The notes beneath the pieces are model-generated. The model made no database searches and was not told the DNA's origin. It was given only the letters and a program-made list of their open reading frames with translations. A program made the position numbers and the translations under genes. A DNA stretch of 64,000 nucleotides from Hygrophila difformis (lineage: Eukaryota; Streptophyta; Magnoliopsida; Lamiales; Acanthaceae). Of this stretch, positions 34,053 to 46,399 are shown one piece after another. Numbering within the stretch: the stretch's first letter is position 1; the number at the start of each line of letters is the position of its first letter. The DNA is taken from positions 30,619,849-30,683,848 of the forward strand of contig JAOANR010000005.1 of NCBI GenBank assembly GCA_030278955.1. The letters are read 5' to 3'.

Positions 34053-34322
34053 TCTGGTACAAATGGGATAGATTAGGACTGGTGAATTTAGCATATAGCC
34101 TAAGCAATCTCTATAAATGTTTATGTGTTTTGTAATTTAGCACGTGGTGCTCAATCGAACTAAGAAGCGTCATATGCTTCGGGGTTTTATTTTATTTTGT
34201 TCTTATTTCGATTTTTTTTTTCGATTTATTAAAAATAAATCGGGCATTTTATTTCCTCAAAGAAATTTTAGTACAAAAGTAGAAATATTTTCCTAGCAAA
34301 ATAATATCTAACAATAGAATCT

Positions 34323-34658
34323 CTAGTGTCTCATGACGTCCTCCGGCGGGGTAGCAGGATCTTCCTCCGGATCTTCCTCCTCCGAACTCGGCGGCAGTAG
34401 CTCGTCAAAGATAGTGTTTAACTCTTGCCCGTGGGCATCGATGTATTCCTTTAGTATTAAGTTTTGTGTAGTGAGGGTTTGGACTTGGCGTTCGAGTTGG
34501 TTTATGCGGTGATGATCCGCCTCTCTCAAGTTGCCCATGTGATGTAAATTGGCCTCCAATTGAGCCATACGGTACTTCATTTGCTCTAAGGTTTGGTGGG
34601 AATCAAGATGAACGCTCATCATCCTGACCATCAACTGCATCATGTCTTGACTAGCCAT
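34323..34658 (-). CDS. Small coiled-coil ORF in the Tekay leader, 111 aa
   Basis: This frame begins MASQDMMQLMVRMM, about 320 bp after the 5' LTR and before gag. The middle (MKYRMAQLEANL, INQLERQVQTLTTQ) has heptad-like hydrophobic spacing suggesting a coiled coil. The end is acidic (PPSSEEEDPEEDP). I do not recognise a family. The related gag-only element at 51492 shares the leader repeats on either side (CTTAGAATCTTGGCGAA) but lacks this ORF. It may be an accessory protein or a neutral leader frame. An intact ATG-to-stop of this length with regular codon use favours a real product. Confidence 0.5.
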   Translation of the reverse strand: MASQDMMQLMVRMMSVHLDSHQTLEQMKYRMAQLEANLHHMGNLREADHHRINQLERQVQTLTTQNLILKEYIDAHGQELNTIFDELLPPSSEEEDPEEDPATPPEDVMRH

Positions 34659-34980
34659 CTAGCGCAAGCAAGAGATCTAAGTTAATATTCGCCAAGATTC
34701 TAAGTTCAATTCGCCAAGATTCTAAGTTCAAGTTTCGCCCAGATTCTAAGTTCAAGTTTTGCCAAGATTCTAAGTTCATAACAGAGATGCAACATGCAAA
34801 TGCAAATGATATTTCCCCCCAATAATAATTTAATGCACCACATATATATATATATTTTCCATGGGTTTTAAAATAAAAATTTTCCATGGAAATAATACTT
34901 TAAAATTTAAAATAATAGTCAAAATATTAATAGTAGTTTAAAAATAGTAATGGTTTAAAAATAATAGTTTAGAAATAGCC

Positions 34981-34995
34981 GGGCTTTGATACCAA
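34981..34995 (-). other. Tekay primer-binding site
   Basis: The minus strand reads TTGGTATCAAAGCCC two bases inside the 5' LTR, complementary (one mismatch in TGGTATCAGAGC) to initiator tRNA-Met. Confidence 0.85.
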
Positions 34996-34997
34996 CT

Positions 34998-37599
34998 TGT
35001 AACACCCCGGTTTTTGGTCACCCAGGTCGGGATGTCACCGCCACATCCCCCTAGTAAGACACGGTTTCTCCGAGCTTACTAAAGAGATGCAAGACTAGGT
35101 ATTGCAGTATTTAAAAGTATTTAAATCATTCAAGATAGCCCATACAATATAATTGGAAAATAATAATAGTATAGCGCAGCGGAAATATTTGGTTTAGTAC
35201 AATATCGCAGCGGAAAATATAAAAAGGGCCGACATGGCCAAAACACGGGTTAAACAGGCCCGTTCATAATATAGTCTAAGTACGAAATTTAAAAGCAAAA
35301 TAAGTGTTCCCCAAAAACCCATGCATGAATCGTGCTCACACATGCTCATTCCACATACTCTGTAAGGAAAGGAATAAAAATGGTTTTGGTCAGCAAAATT
35401 GCTGAGTAAGTTAACACATGCATGATCGTAGGGTTTAAAAGCCATTAATTTAATAAGTTAACAAAAGCATGATAATAACATAATATTTAATTTAATCTAA
35501 TCAACTATCCAATAGCATAATTTATCTCAGGGCTCTATTTAATAGCACATATCACATGGTTTAAGATAAAAGCCATAATTTAAGTAAAGCATTTAAATAA
35601 TTTAATTGGACAACAACATAATTTAATCTAATTTAATTTATTTTAGAATCCCCATTACATTCCCGATTTTGTATTTCAAAGTTTCACGATAGCATCGCGA
35701 TGTCAACAAGTTTAGTCGGTAGCCCTGCGGCCGCAACCGTATCAGCCATACCCAGTACCACTCCGGAGCCTCGGGAAACCCATACGGATATTCACGAGAG
35801 TGTAGGCTCTATATTTCGCCGTTTTGGCAATATCACATTTCAAGTTTAGCGCGCGGGGTCACCATCGTCCGTTACGGCACGAAGTGAATCGTTAGGGGGC
35901 ACCCTGCAGAGCACTCACCCCTAATTTTAATTTATCAAGTTTGTAAGGGGATTTAATTTTTAAAATCTGACCTCATTTGTATGTATTTAAAAATAATATC
36001 TCAACTCGTTTCAACCCTAAAGGTTAATTCCATGTTTCAACATGATTTCAAGATTTTGTTTCCGGTAAACCACAGTTTACTCTAAAATTCGTCAAAAATC
36101 AGATTTAACTCTAAAAATTCCAAAATTTCATATCTGACTCAGAAACATCGAGATCTACAACTTTCGTGTTTTAACATTTTCAATCCGAGATACCTAAATA
36201 GGTCAAAATCACCAATTTTCGCATAAGAACAATTCTGTCCGAGTTTAAAGTGTCACAGTTTAAAGATTCCGAATTCTACCATAGCAATTCAACTCCAAAT
36301 TTAATGAAATTTGACAGAGATCATCTAAAGACAATTATCTACGACTTTCATGTTCGGCCAAAGATCTAAAACAGTATAGATCCTATGTCAAAAACGTGAT
36401 CAAAATCATTCCTAAGTTCTGTTCAAGATTTCAAGATCTAGATTCAATCAGCTCGGTTTCGGTGGGTTTTCACATATTAAATCAACTCCAAAACTTCTCA
36501 AAAATTTACAGTAGCTAGATCTAAGTCTTAGGAACGTTTTTCGTGTTTTAAGTTTTTCCGTTTGAGTTCGTTTTAAGGTTCGGAAAAATTCCTCAAATCT
36601 GTTGCTTCGGTAGAAAGTTTAGATTGACAGATTTTCGATTTCTTGTTAATCTTTTAGTTTTGAATGTTTTAATTCATCCCAAAACCATGCAAGAGTTAAC
36701 TTACTGAGTTTATGAACGTCGGGGATCGTCTATTCGAAGGCGTGGCTTCCCGTCCACCTTTTCTCCTCTCCGTTCGTCGGGTTCTACGATCTAGATCCAA
36801 TACGGGGTGTAGAAAGAAAAAGGAGATGATTAGGATTCGTTTTCGAATCGTTTATTGAATAAAGATTGGATCGAGACTTACCACGACTATGGAGATCTAT
36901 AGAGAAATTCGTCCAACAGCGTTCGTCTTCGTTTCGTGCCTCCGACGACTCCGGATTTAGGGTTTCGAACGTATAGAAGGTTGTAGGGTTTTGTAAATTT
37001 GTTTGGGGCTCCCAAGGGGTTTATTTATAGATTTCCCAAGCCCTAGGGCGTCCAACATCTGACCTAAAGGTCTTGGGTCGAGAGATGTTCAACCGAAAGT
37101 CGAAAAATCCGCGTTCGGGCGAGAGATTCACGCAACGGGCGAATCTGTCATGTGGCGCGGTCGTGGCGCGCTGTTTCCCCTTCCACCGCGCGGCCACCGC
37201 GCAACACTCGCCTGGACTTCGGTCCGGGCGGGTCGTGCGATCCGTCGTGCTTTTCCGCCTCTCTTTTGGGTTTCTATCCCTCTATGCTCCCGAATTCCGA
37301 TTCCCGGGGTATCTTCGGGTTTCTACTTTCTCTCTAAATTTTTACTCGGGTCTAATTGGATGTTTTGGACTCGAATCCTCGAGTTCATTAGTGTCGGGAT
37401 TTGGTGTACAAGTTATTTACCTTTAATAATTCTTTTCATTTAATTTAATTCCTTTAATTCCTTTCTAAGTTAAATCTCATTTCTCATTTCCTTATATTTA
37501 TTTATTTATTTATTTGCTGGATTTATTTATTTATGGTATTTATTGTTTATTTATTTAATTATTGTTTTATTTTATGTTGGAAAATTCTCGGGTATTACA
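34998..37599 (-). repeat. Tekay 5' LTR
   Basis: 2602 bp, bounded by TGTAACACC and GGTATTACA. The TATA box (minus) is at 37022-37030. It has a 12-bp insertion near 37189 (GGCCACCGCGCA-type) absent from the 3' LTR. Otherwise only scattered single-base differences were noticed. Confidence 0.95.
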
Positions 37600-37604
37600 C
37601 TTGT

Positions 37605-38760
37605 AATCCTTAGTCATCCCATATTCTTAATGCTTTCAAGGAGGGCGCCTGGGTATTTTGTAGAATCCACTAGAACACTATACAGTAGGATTCGCTATTC
37701 GATAGGTTTAAGGTGCTAGGCAATATTCATCTTCATTGAGGCGCGATGTTAATTGCCCTCAAAACTTTTGGGCTTAGGTTTGTCTTCTTTTTGAGTCCAA
37801 GGTTTGTTGATCTAAGGCCTTCGGGAGCTAGACGGAGCCTCTTGTTTATACTGAACTCGTGGACCCCTTGACTTGTTATGTTTTTCCAATTTTGCTGTAA
37901 GTTTCACTAAATCACCCAAGGTCCTATAAGGTCATATATTGACCTCATTTCTTATCTCAATCCTCAACTCTGAACAGACTTGATCTGGTGATGGCTTCAT
38001 CTTCCTCAACCCCTGCCTTAGTCAATAAGATTTCCATTTCTTTATGATATCCCTCTACCGACTTGTTTCCTTTAACCAGAAATTGAATCTATCATATAAG
38101 TCGTGTTGGTAGTGTGCAGGCACAAAATCGTTTATCCATGACCTGAATCAATGTTTCGCTTGTCTGGATGGAATCATATCCATTCCTCTGAATCTCATGG
38201 ACCTTCTTTTGCCACTACACCAATGCATAATCTTTAAATGCATAAATGACCAAGTTGACTTTCTTGATATCTGTATAGTTGTGGCAGTTAAAAGTAAATT
38301 CCATGAACTCCTTTCAGTTAAGGAATTCATCCAGATCATGTCTCCCTAAATGTAGGAATGTCAAATTTGATCCCTTTCCAAATTTGATCCAGTTTATCAT
38401 TTATGTTGTTTCACGGTTATTCCTACCCCATATTTTCCTGAAGACTCTCTTCAATTGTTTCTTCGGCATCCGCCATATCCTGTTCATCTACACCTCCAAA
38501 CTCCGCTTCCTCGGCTATGAGGATTCATTGACTGTGATTGGAGTACCCCAGGGAGTCAGTTTATTGAACTCTTCAAGTAATCTTGACTCCGTGTTTCTCA
38601 ATGTTTCAGTTTGAACGGTGTTGCCATGTTGGATCATTATATTTCTTTCCTAAACCCATCAATTTGACCTCGTAATTCATTCAATCTTTGATCCATCCCG
38701 TTAATCCGGACATTCAATCTTTGTAAGAGATCCATGATTTCCCTGTTAGTAGGTATTTCC
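37605..38760 (-). pseudogene. Old Ty3/gypsy gag, continuation of 25725-26508
   Basis: On the minus strand, a decayed gag shows fragments of the pattern DEFLNWKE...FNCHNYTDIKKV...YALVWWQK near 38200-38340. This is the capsid region typical of plant gypsy gag. Frameshifts interrupt it. Together with the zinc knuckle and protease left of the Tekay insertion it forms one older element. Confidence 0.7.
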
Positions 38761-38769
38761 TGCCTTATG

Positions 38770-40122
38770 TTGTCAAAACAAAGCTAAAATATTATACTTA
38801 TTAAAGTTAGTGATAATTCAAGAAAAGAAGAATGTTTGATCACTCGGAAATCTCTCTATTTGCTCACGACCCATTTGTTGAAACTTTGGTTAATTCACAA
38901 CCTATTCAAGATGCAAACCAAGTAGATCATAACCAAGCTTGATGTGGAAAAAGTGGAATCTAATTAATGTACGTGGAACACATGAAACAAAATGATATTT
39001 CTCGACTCAATTAAGGACGCTTGAATATGTGTGTGGTATGCAAAATGCACTTGATAATAAATTGCAATATTGATAAGGGCACTTTCTTATCAATGTTCAA
39101 TCTTCTTTAATAGATTAAGTCCACAATTAGTCCCAACTCCCAATTATATGTTGTTGGCTCACTTTTCACTTAGAAATCACAAACCCCAAAAGTTGGGAGG
39201 TTTTACTTCGGTTCCATATTTCTTGGTGTGCAATTTTGGTTATTTTTTAAACTTTCACTCAATTTTGGTAAAACGACAGCAAATCGTCCCCAATTAACGT
39301 GAGACCAAAGGGATGTCAAACTTTCATGGATTTTGAGGAGATACAAACAAAAAAAACAGTAGATTTGGTCTTCCACGCACCTTCATGCACAATTTTTTTT
39401 TTGGTGCCGCCAGAAAAGGACATCTTTTGCCAAAAAAGTGATAACGACCTCAAAACAACACCAAATTTTTTTGATTCAAATTTCTTTAATATGGTTATAT
39501 ATAATAATTAAATTAGAAGAACTTTAATAGTTTATGAAATTCCAAAGTTGCAGATGCGGAATCACTGTGGCAGAAATTTTATTTTTGATATTTGACCAGT
39601 CAAATGAACTTCAAATCCCTTGAAACTGGCTCCATTGGAAACATAACACCGCAAGTATGTAAATACACCCCTTGATAGATGGTATGTCGTTTTACCCAAG
39701 TGCAAACGAATCAACAGGTTTAGGTAGTGAATATTGACAGCAAACTAAGGAACCCTTTTTGTTCAATCTTGCAATCAATGATCAAAGTGCTTAATGAATG
39801 ATGCAATATCCCCACATTTATGTCCAAATGGTAGAAAACAAGCTCAAAAATACAAAATCACTGAATAAAAGGCAAAATATGGATATTTTTGGGTTTTTGG
39901 ATGAAGAACTTGAAGAACAATGAAGAATCTTCAAATGGCCATGATTTTTGCTTCCGATGTCCGTTTTTTATGAACTTTATACTGTAAACCAATCTAGTCA
40001 ATGAGAGGGACAAGAATATCAAGTCTGATTTAAGAAAATCTCAACAAGAAAATATCAAACACCAAGCTATTCTTAGAGTTTTTCGATTTATATGATTTTG
40101 GATGAACAAATAGAACCAAACA
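38770..40122 (-). other. Leader (5' UTR) of the old gypsy element
   Basis: About 1.3 kb without a recognisable gene lies between gag and the primer site. Short frames here show no family features. Confidence 0.5.
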
Positions 40123-40138
40123 CCGCTCTGATACCAAA
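40123..40138 (-). other. Primer-binding site of the old gypsy element
   Basis: The minus strand reads TTTGGTATCAGAGCGG, complementary to initiator tRNA-Met. It marks the inner edge of a 5' LTR beginning near 40145. Confidence 0.75.
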
Positions 40139-40243
40139 TTAAACTGTCCTGAATCTAGTTGGTTACAAACTTGTTAGAACAAAGAGAAAAGAAGAAGAAG
40201 AAGATAGGAAGCAAAGCCACAACAAGAATTGAGGGGAAATATA

Positions 40244-40618
40244 ATGTCTGTTATGCACACGGAGTTGTACCTGCCGGCTGGAGCTGTAGGGACCTGTGGG
40301 AGCTGTAGTTGTTAGTTTTATTTAAGTGTTTGGTACAACTAGCTGTAGCTATCATAAAATTTATAAAATGACATAAATGAACAAATATTTATGTTGCTAT
40401 TGGGAAGTTGGGTGGTTATTGGGTTAAAATTATAATTGGACATAAATAAGCAAGCTTGATAGCTTATTTTGAATGCTATATTACAAGAGGTAGCTTCTAA
40501 AAAGAAGCTACTAAAAGCCCCAAAAGCTAGTACACAGAATGGGCTACTATTTTAATATTAAATCAAAAGCTACAAAAAGCTCCCAAAAGCTCTTAAAAGC
40601 TGCGTGCAGAACAGACCC
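40244..40618. mobile_element. Probable MITE with GTCTGTT-type ends
   Basis: The left end TGTCTGTTATGCACAC (40245-40260) is the inverse of the right end TGCGTGCAGAACAGAC (40601-40616). The inside holds many AAAAGCT and AGCTGTAG words. No clear target duplication was found. Confidence 0.5.
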
Positions 40619-40954
40619 GTAACCAAGGTGTTCAAAACCTTGATCCCATATGAACCCACCAATTTCAAGCCTTGGTTTAATAATCAACAAGGTGGCTCAA
40701 GCATAGTTGATGAATGTTTTCCAACAAATATATAAAGAGGGTGCGAGGATGTGAGGGTGTGTGCTCACAATGATCTTTTGGAGAAAAAATGATAAGTGTT
40801 TTTTTGTTCAAGCAAAAGATGTCTTAGAAATGAAGAGGTCCTACTATATATAGACCAAAGCCCTGAAAAAGTGATTTAACAATCTTAGGATGTGCCTAAA
40901 CAACTCAGAAATGGAAAGACAACAAAAATGGCATCGGACAGACTCCTTGTATGA

Positions 40955-41164
40955 GATACCTTTCTTGTACAACAAACATTTATCGCACGAAGGTTTGTCG
41001 TATGACACTTAGGGTAGTTGTATCTGAGAGAGGGCAAAATCATGGTCTGGAGATGTCTTGGACGACAAACGATGTCTATCTGGTATCAATCTTTCTTGTC
41101 CATGGATGATCGTGTTTTTCGCACATAAACTTGGCATATCCATATCTTGTTCGGCAAAGGAGGG
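40955..41164. repeat. TTTGTCG/CGACAA half-sites in the old gypsy U3
   Basis: GCACGAAGGTTTGTCGTATGAC, GGACGACAAACGATG and GTTCGGCAAAGG recur here, continuing at 41690-41750 and 46349-46395 beyond the two insertions. The logic is like arrays 1-3, with a different core (TTGTCGTACGAC). Confidence 0.6.
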
Positions 41165-41172
41165 CTTGTGGC

Positions 41173-41655
41173 CAGTGGCGGCACCACTATTGTGCCAGGG
41201 TGGTCAATAAATATATAATTTTTTTATATATTTTTTTAATTTCTAATGTAAAAATAATATCTTTAATAAATAAATCAAAATTTTAATAAATAAACCATTT
41301 TTTCTCTATTTTTTTTCATTCTTCTCTAATTCCAAACATTTTTTTTCTTCTCTAATTCCAAACTTTTGTCCCTCTTAATTAACTTTAGCTGGGAACGGGG
41401 ACTTGACTCAGTGATCATGTCTTTTTGGCTTTCAACCTTCTGGTTGGAGGTTCGTTTCCCACTTGGCCCCGTATCACTCCTCTTTATCTCCCTTTGTAAT
41501 TTGTATCGTTTGGGCTCACACACCTTTGTTGACACATGAAAGTCAATGTTTCCAAAAAAACAAAAAAAAACCGTAACAAAACATATTACATGGGACGGAT
41601 GAAGAATTAGCTAAATTTTTGACCACCCTGGATCGAATTTCTAGTTCCGCCACTG
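41173..41655. mobile_element. hAT MITE, 483 bp, TSD CTTGTGGC
   Basis: The ends CAGTGGCGG and CCGCCACTG are inverted, with further pairing of CAGGGTGGTCA and TGACCACCCTG. An exact 8-bp duplication CTTGTGGC flanks it (41165-41172 and 41656-41663). No transposase. It contains a SINE at 41388-41572. Confidence 0.93.
41388..41572 (+). mobile_element. tRNA-derived SINE nested in the hAT MITE
   Basis: It has an A-box-like TGACTCAGTGATC and a B-box-like GGTTGGAGGTTCGTTTCCC. The body CTTTATCTCCCTTTGTAATTTG is shared with the 24.4-25.0 kb copies, and it ends in an A-rich tail. Confidence 0.65.
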
Positions 41656-41750
41656 CTTGTGGCACATGGCCTTTGTGGACAAAAAGGATTAGTCTGACGT
41701 TATCAGCCTTGTGCCACAGCAGGTTTGCCGTGTCTGTATCTTGTACGACA

Positions 41751-42026
41751 TGTTAGTAACAGAAGGAATATTTCGTAAGGCAAAATTTGAGGAGGAGAAA
41801 ATAATACTTCTTTGATTCACCACTTGATGTTTTACATCCACAAACTCCAACTAGGGAAATACAAATGATTCATCATCCCTAATACATTAACATTTAATAT
41901 ATTCATCCTCCCTAGTTAATTTAATATTTAATAGATTCATCATCTAGATACACTTAATCAAGTGATTCATGAATAGATGAATTAGGTGAATCTATCCACT
42001 TGTACAAGTTCAATTTATCTCCAACA
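41751..42026 (-). repeat. Copia 3' LTR
   Basis: 276 bp, starting TGTTAGTAACAG and ending TCTCCAACA. It matches the other LTR except for an internal deletion near 41849 and a few changes near the right end. Confidence 0.95.
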
Positions 42027-42135
42027 ACGCCTCCCGTAAATTGAACTTGCTCTTGACTCCCAGTGCAGCAACATTCTTGGTGAAAGAATGCCCTCCAAGT
42101 GGTTTTGTGAAGATATCGGCCAGCTGTTCCTCACT

Positions 42136-45100
42136 TCAACAATATTCAATATTGATTTCTCCTTCACTAACAAGTTCCCTCAGAAAATGGAACCGAAGAC
42201 GGATATGTTTTGTCCTCCCATGTAAAACTGGATCTTTGAAAACTGAGATAGCAGAAACATTGTCACAGTACAATGTTGTCGGGTCATTTTCCTTGAATCC
42301 CAAACTGTTAAGAATGCCTCTTAGCCATACAAGTTGGCTACCTGCAGAAGACGCCGCAACATATTCGGCCTCAGTTGTGGATAACGCAACAATTGGTTGC
42401 TTCTTTGAACTCCATGAGAAAATGCCACTTCCAAGATTGAAAGCATATCCTGAAGTGCTATGTGAATCATTAACACTTCCCCCAAGATCGCTATCTGTAT
42501 GGCCAACAAGTTTGATAGGAACTTGTGCTTCATAAAATTTGCCATACTCCATCGTTCCTTTGACATATCGTAAGATCCTTTTGGCAGCTTCCCAATGATT
42601 TGAATATGGATTTTCCATAAACCTGCTAACCAAGCTCACGGCAAACATGATATCGGGCCGAGTGGCAGTAAGATACATCAAATTACCAATTAAGCTCCGA
42701 AACCTGGTTTTGTCAACCAATTTTCCTTCTCCATTTTTACTCAACTTCAAACCTGTTATGCAAGGACTTGAAACTGGATTGGCCTGGTCCATATTGAACC
42801 TTTTTAAAACTTCAGCGGCATATCTTTCTTGTGAGATGAATATCCCAGCTTTAGATTGTTGCACATTGATCCCAAGGAAATGATGCAACTCTCCCAAATC
42901 TGTCATCTCAAATTCTTCCATCATAGAAACTTTGAAGGACTCCAGCATCTCTATATCATTGCCAGTGAAAATTAGATCATCCACATAGAGACTCACAAAC
43001 ATAAATCCTCCTTTCTGGTTTCTTTTGATATACAGCGTATGCTCAAAAGGGCATCTTTCGAAACCTGTCTTCAAGAAGAATTTATTAATTCGTCCATACC
43101 ATGCTCGCGGCGATTGCTTTAATCCATAAAGTGCCTTTTTTAATTTATACACTTTATGTTCTTCTCCCTTTCGAACATATCCAGACGGTTGCTCCAAGTA
43201 AATTTCTTCTTGAAGGAATCCATTCAAGAAGGCCGACTTCACATCCATTTGAAACAATTTCCATCCACTTTGAGCTGCAAGTGAAATAATAAGTCGAATG
43301 GTGTCAAGTCTAGAAACAGGGGCATATACCTCATTAAAATCTTCTCCTTCCTTTTGTTTGTAGCCCTTCGCCACTAATCTTGCTTTGTACTTGTTCACAT
43401 ATCCATCAAGATTAGTCTTTGTTTTGTAAACCCACTTCACACCAATTGGAGATTTGTGAGAAGACAAATTTGCAAGTTCCCATGCCCATTATTTTCAACG
43501 GAATTGATTTCTTCATCCATAGCGTGTACCCATCTTTCATCCTTCACATCTTCTTCATATGACACGGGGTCACTTCCAGCAAAAAATGCAAAGTACACAT
43601 TGTTTTCTCCAATGACCTCTTCGGTTTCATCATAGAGTTCCCTCAAACTCCTTGTTCTTCTTGCCGCTGGTGAATTTTGGGGTAGTTCTTCTCCACCATC
43701 AAGAGCAGGCTGCATAGGTTGAGCTTCACTTTCTCCAAAATCAATATCCTGCCAATTTGATAATTTAGACAGATTTGAAAAATTATAGGAAGCATTTTCT
43801 TCAAATCGCACATCCCTGCTAATGACAATCCTTTTTGTCTCAGGATTGTATAGCTTGTAAGCTTTCGTCCTCTCACTATAGCCAATGAATACGCATTTTT
43901 CAGATTTATCATCCAACTTTGTCCTCAAAGCTCCTGGAATATGTGCATAAGCCACACAACCAAATGTTTTCAAATGGCCAACATTTGGTTTCTGGCCATG
44001 CCACGCCTCATTTGGTGTACAGTTTTGCAAACTCTTTGTTGGTGATCGATTGATCAAGTAGACCGCACTAGCAACAGCTTCTCCCCAAAATTCAGCCGGT
44101 AAATTTTTCTTTTTCATCATGCACCTGACCATCTCTATAATTGTTCTATTTTTCCGCTCCGCGATACCATTTTTTGTGGCGAATATCGGGCTGTCAATTC
44201 ATGTCTAATACCATGCAATTGATAAAATTCCTCAAACATTGACGATAAATATTCTCCTCCACGATCGCTTCGCAAAACTTTGATTTGATTTCCAGTATAC
44301 TTCTGAACCCTTGCCTTGAAATCTTTGAAGCAGTAAAATGCTTCGGATTTTTCCTTCACCAAATACACCCAAACTTTTCTGGTAAAGTCATCAATAAATA
44401 ACACGAAATATCGATTACCTCCGAAAGATGGAATTGGGATCGGGCCACAAAGATCAGTGTGGACGAGCTCCAATAGTGCCTTCGATTTCCAATTTGAGTT
44501 TGATGGGAATGCATCTCGGTGTTGCTTCCCAAGTTGGCATTCTTCACAGACTCCATCTACCGTTTTGATTTTGGGCAGGCCAAACACAATGGATTTATTC
44601 GCCAACTCCTTCAAGCTCCTGAAATTGAGATGTCCAAATCTCTCATGCCATAAATTGGAAGTCTCATCACTTCCAGTAAGATAGCAGGCATCATTTAGGA
44701 TTTCTAGTTTCACAGCAAATAAATTGTTTGATCCCAAACCAATTTTTCCCATGGTTTGATTATTCTTCTTCATTGTACAAGAATTGCCAACGAAGCGAAT
44801 ATCAAATCCTTTCTTCAAAAGATGACCAACACTGAGCAGGTTGCTTTTCAGGCCTGGAACGAAAAATACCTCAGAAATTTTCTCAATTTTGTCATTCTTT
44901 GCTTTGAATGACACTTCACCAACTCCTTCAATCTTGTAAGATTTTGAATCTCCAATTCTAACCTGTCCATGGTTAGTCTCAACAAGAGTGGAAAATAAAC
45001 TCTTATCTCCTGTCATATGTTTACTCGCCCCACTATCCAAATACCATATGTTTCCAAAATTTCCTTCAAAAGCAATCAACAAAGTTTCTGAATTCTCTGA

Positions 45101-46042
45101 TTTATTCCTATGCATCAAGCCATTTTCTCTTTTCTTCTCCGGATATTTCTCCCAATAGTCTGCCATTTTATGTCCAGGTTTGTGACAATAATAACAATCT
45201 ATATAAGGTTTAGTACCTTTATAATTCCCACGACCTCTACCGCGTTGAGAATTATTGTAATTGCCACGACCTTTGTCCTCTTTTTCCTGATCCTTGTTCT
45301 CCATAGGTGGTTTCCCACCTCGGCCTCCACCGCGGCCTTGACTGCGCCCTCGTCCTCGACCTCGATGAGAGCCAAGGCCTCCCATAAATTGGGACTTTAA
45401 TGCTTGATCTTGAGAAAAAATAGTTTGTGGATTTCTTTGAAGGATTCGTGCTTCATGGGCTTCCAATCTCCCTTGCAAGCTTTCTATCGACATTGTTGAA
45501 AGATCTTGAGACTCTTCTATGGCCACCACAACATGATCAAATTTACTTGGGAGGCTCCGTAGGAGTTTCTCAACAACTCTTCGAGACTCCAAAATTTCCC
45601 CATTTGATGCCATTTGATTCACAATCGAGTTCGCCTTTGTGAAATATTCTGATATTTTTTCACTCTCCTTCATCTCCATTTTCTCAAATTCAGCCCTCAA
45701 TGACTGTAAACGAACTTTCTTAACTTGGTCTTGGCCACAATAAGTTGTTTGGAGAATATCCCATGCCTCTTGTGAACTTGCTGCCCTGGACACCCTTTCG
45801 TACACTTGAATTTCGATTGCCTGGAGTATTTGGAAGAGAGCCTTCCGATCTTTCTGCCTTTTATTTTTCAAGAGATCTCGTTGAGCATTGGTAAGTTGGG
45901 TCTCATCTTCTGGAGCACCCACACCTTCGTCGACGACACTCCAAAGGTCTTGAGATTCAAGACATAACTTCATCAAGTTACTCCAGTAATCGAACTTTTC
46001 TCCATTGAATCGAGGGATAAGAGAGACAAGGTTGTTGGACAT
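42136..46042 (-). pseudogene. Copia gag-integrase-RT-RNase H polyprotein, three lesions
   Basis: It starts MSNNLVSLIPRFNGEKFDYW at 46042. Gag is followed by a zinc knuckle (CYYCHKPGHKMADYW, last Cys changed), protease (LDSGASKHMTG), integrase (GNRYFVLFIDDFTRKVW) and RT with YVDD (LYVDDLIFTG). RNase H comes last (TTEAEYVAAS). Gene order integrase-before-RT defines Ty1/copia. Lesions: a one-base loss in the A-run at 44170-44175, a one-base loss near 43484 and a stop at 42136-42138 that cuts the end of RNase H. No autonomous activity is expected. Confidence 0.95.
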
Positions 46043-46067
46043 TTTTGGACAAGGCTCTGATACCAGA

Positions 46068-46348
46068 TGTTAGTAACAGAAGGAATATTTCGTAAGGCAA
46101 AATTTGAGGAGGAGAAAATAATACTTCTTTGATTCACCACTTGATGTTTTACATCCACAAACTCTCCATATTTATACTAGGGAAATACAAATGATTCATC
46201 CTCCCTAATACATTAACATTTAATATATTCATCCTCCCTAGTTAATTTAATATTTAATAGATTCATCAACTAGATACACTTAATCAAGTGATTCGTGAAT
46301 AAATGAATTAGGTGAATCAACTAGTACAAGTTCAATTTATCTCCAACA
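46068..46348 (-). repeat. Copia 5' LTR
   Basis: 281 bp, TGTTAGTAACAG to TCTCCAACA, retaining the TATTTATA-type box lost from the 3' copy. Confidence 0.95.
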
Positions 46349-46399
46349 CGACAAGCGGTGGTTGTCGTACAAGGTCTTTGTCACACAAAGGCTAAAATT

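Larger units (their letters stand above)
26509..37599 (-). mobile_element. Tekay/Del chromovirus, 11.1 kb, TSD CTTGT
   Basis: This is a complete element on the minus strand: LTRs at 26509-29098 and 34998-37599, flanked by CTTGT (26504-26508 and 37600-37604). Gag-pol occupies 29323-34052, an extra small ORF 34323-34658, and the primer site 34981-34995 reads TTGGTATCAAAGCCC on the minus strand. It is inserted in the gag region of an older gypsy element. The LTRs are nearly identical where I compared them, pointing to a recent insertion. Confidence 0.97.
41751..46348 (-). mobile_element. Ty1/copia element, 4.6 kb, TSD CGACA
   Basis: Complete minus-strand copia with LTRs at 41751-42026 (3') and 46068-46348 (5'), flanked by CGACA (41746-41750 and 46349-46353). 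The primer site at 46053-46067 reads TCTGGTATCAGAGCC on the minus strand. The 3' LTR lacks about 13 bp present in the 5' LTR around CCATATTTATACT, which removes its TATA-like box. Confidence 0.96.

Noticed and set aside
42041..42535. 164-codon plus-strand ORF
   Set aside because: Antisense shadow of the copia RNase H region.
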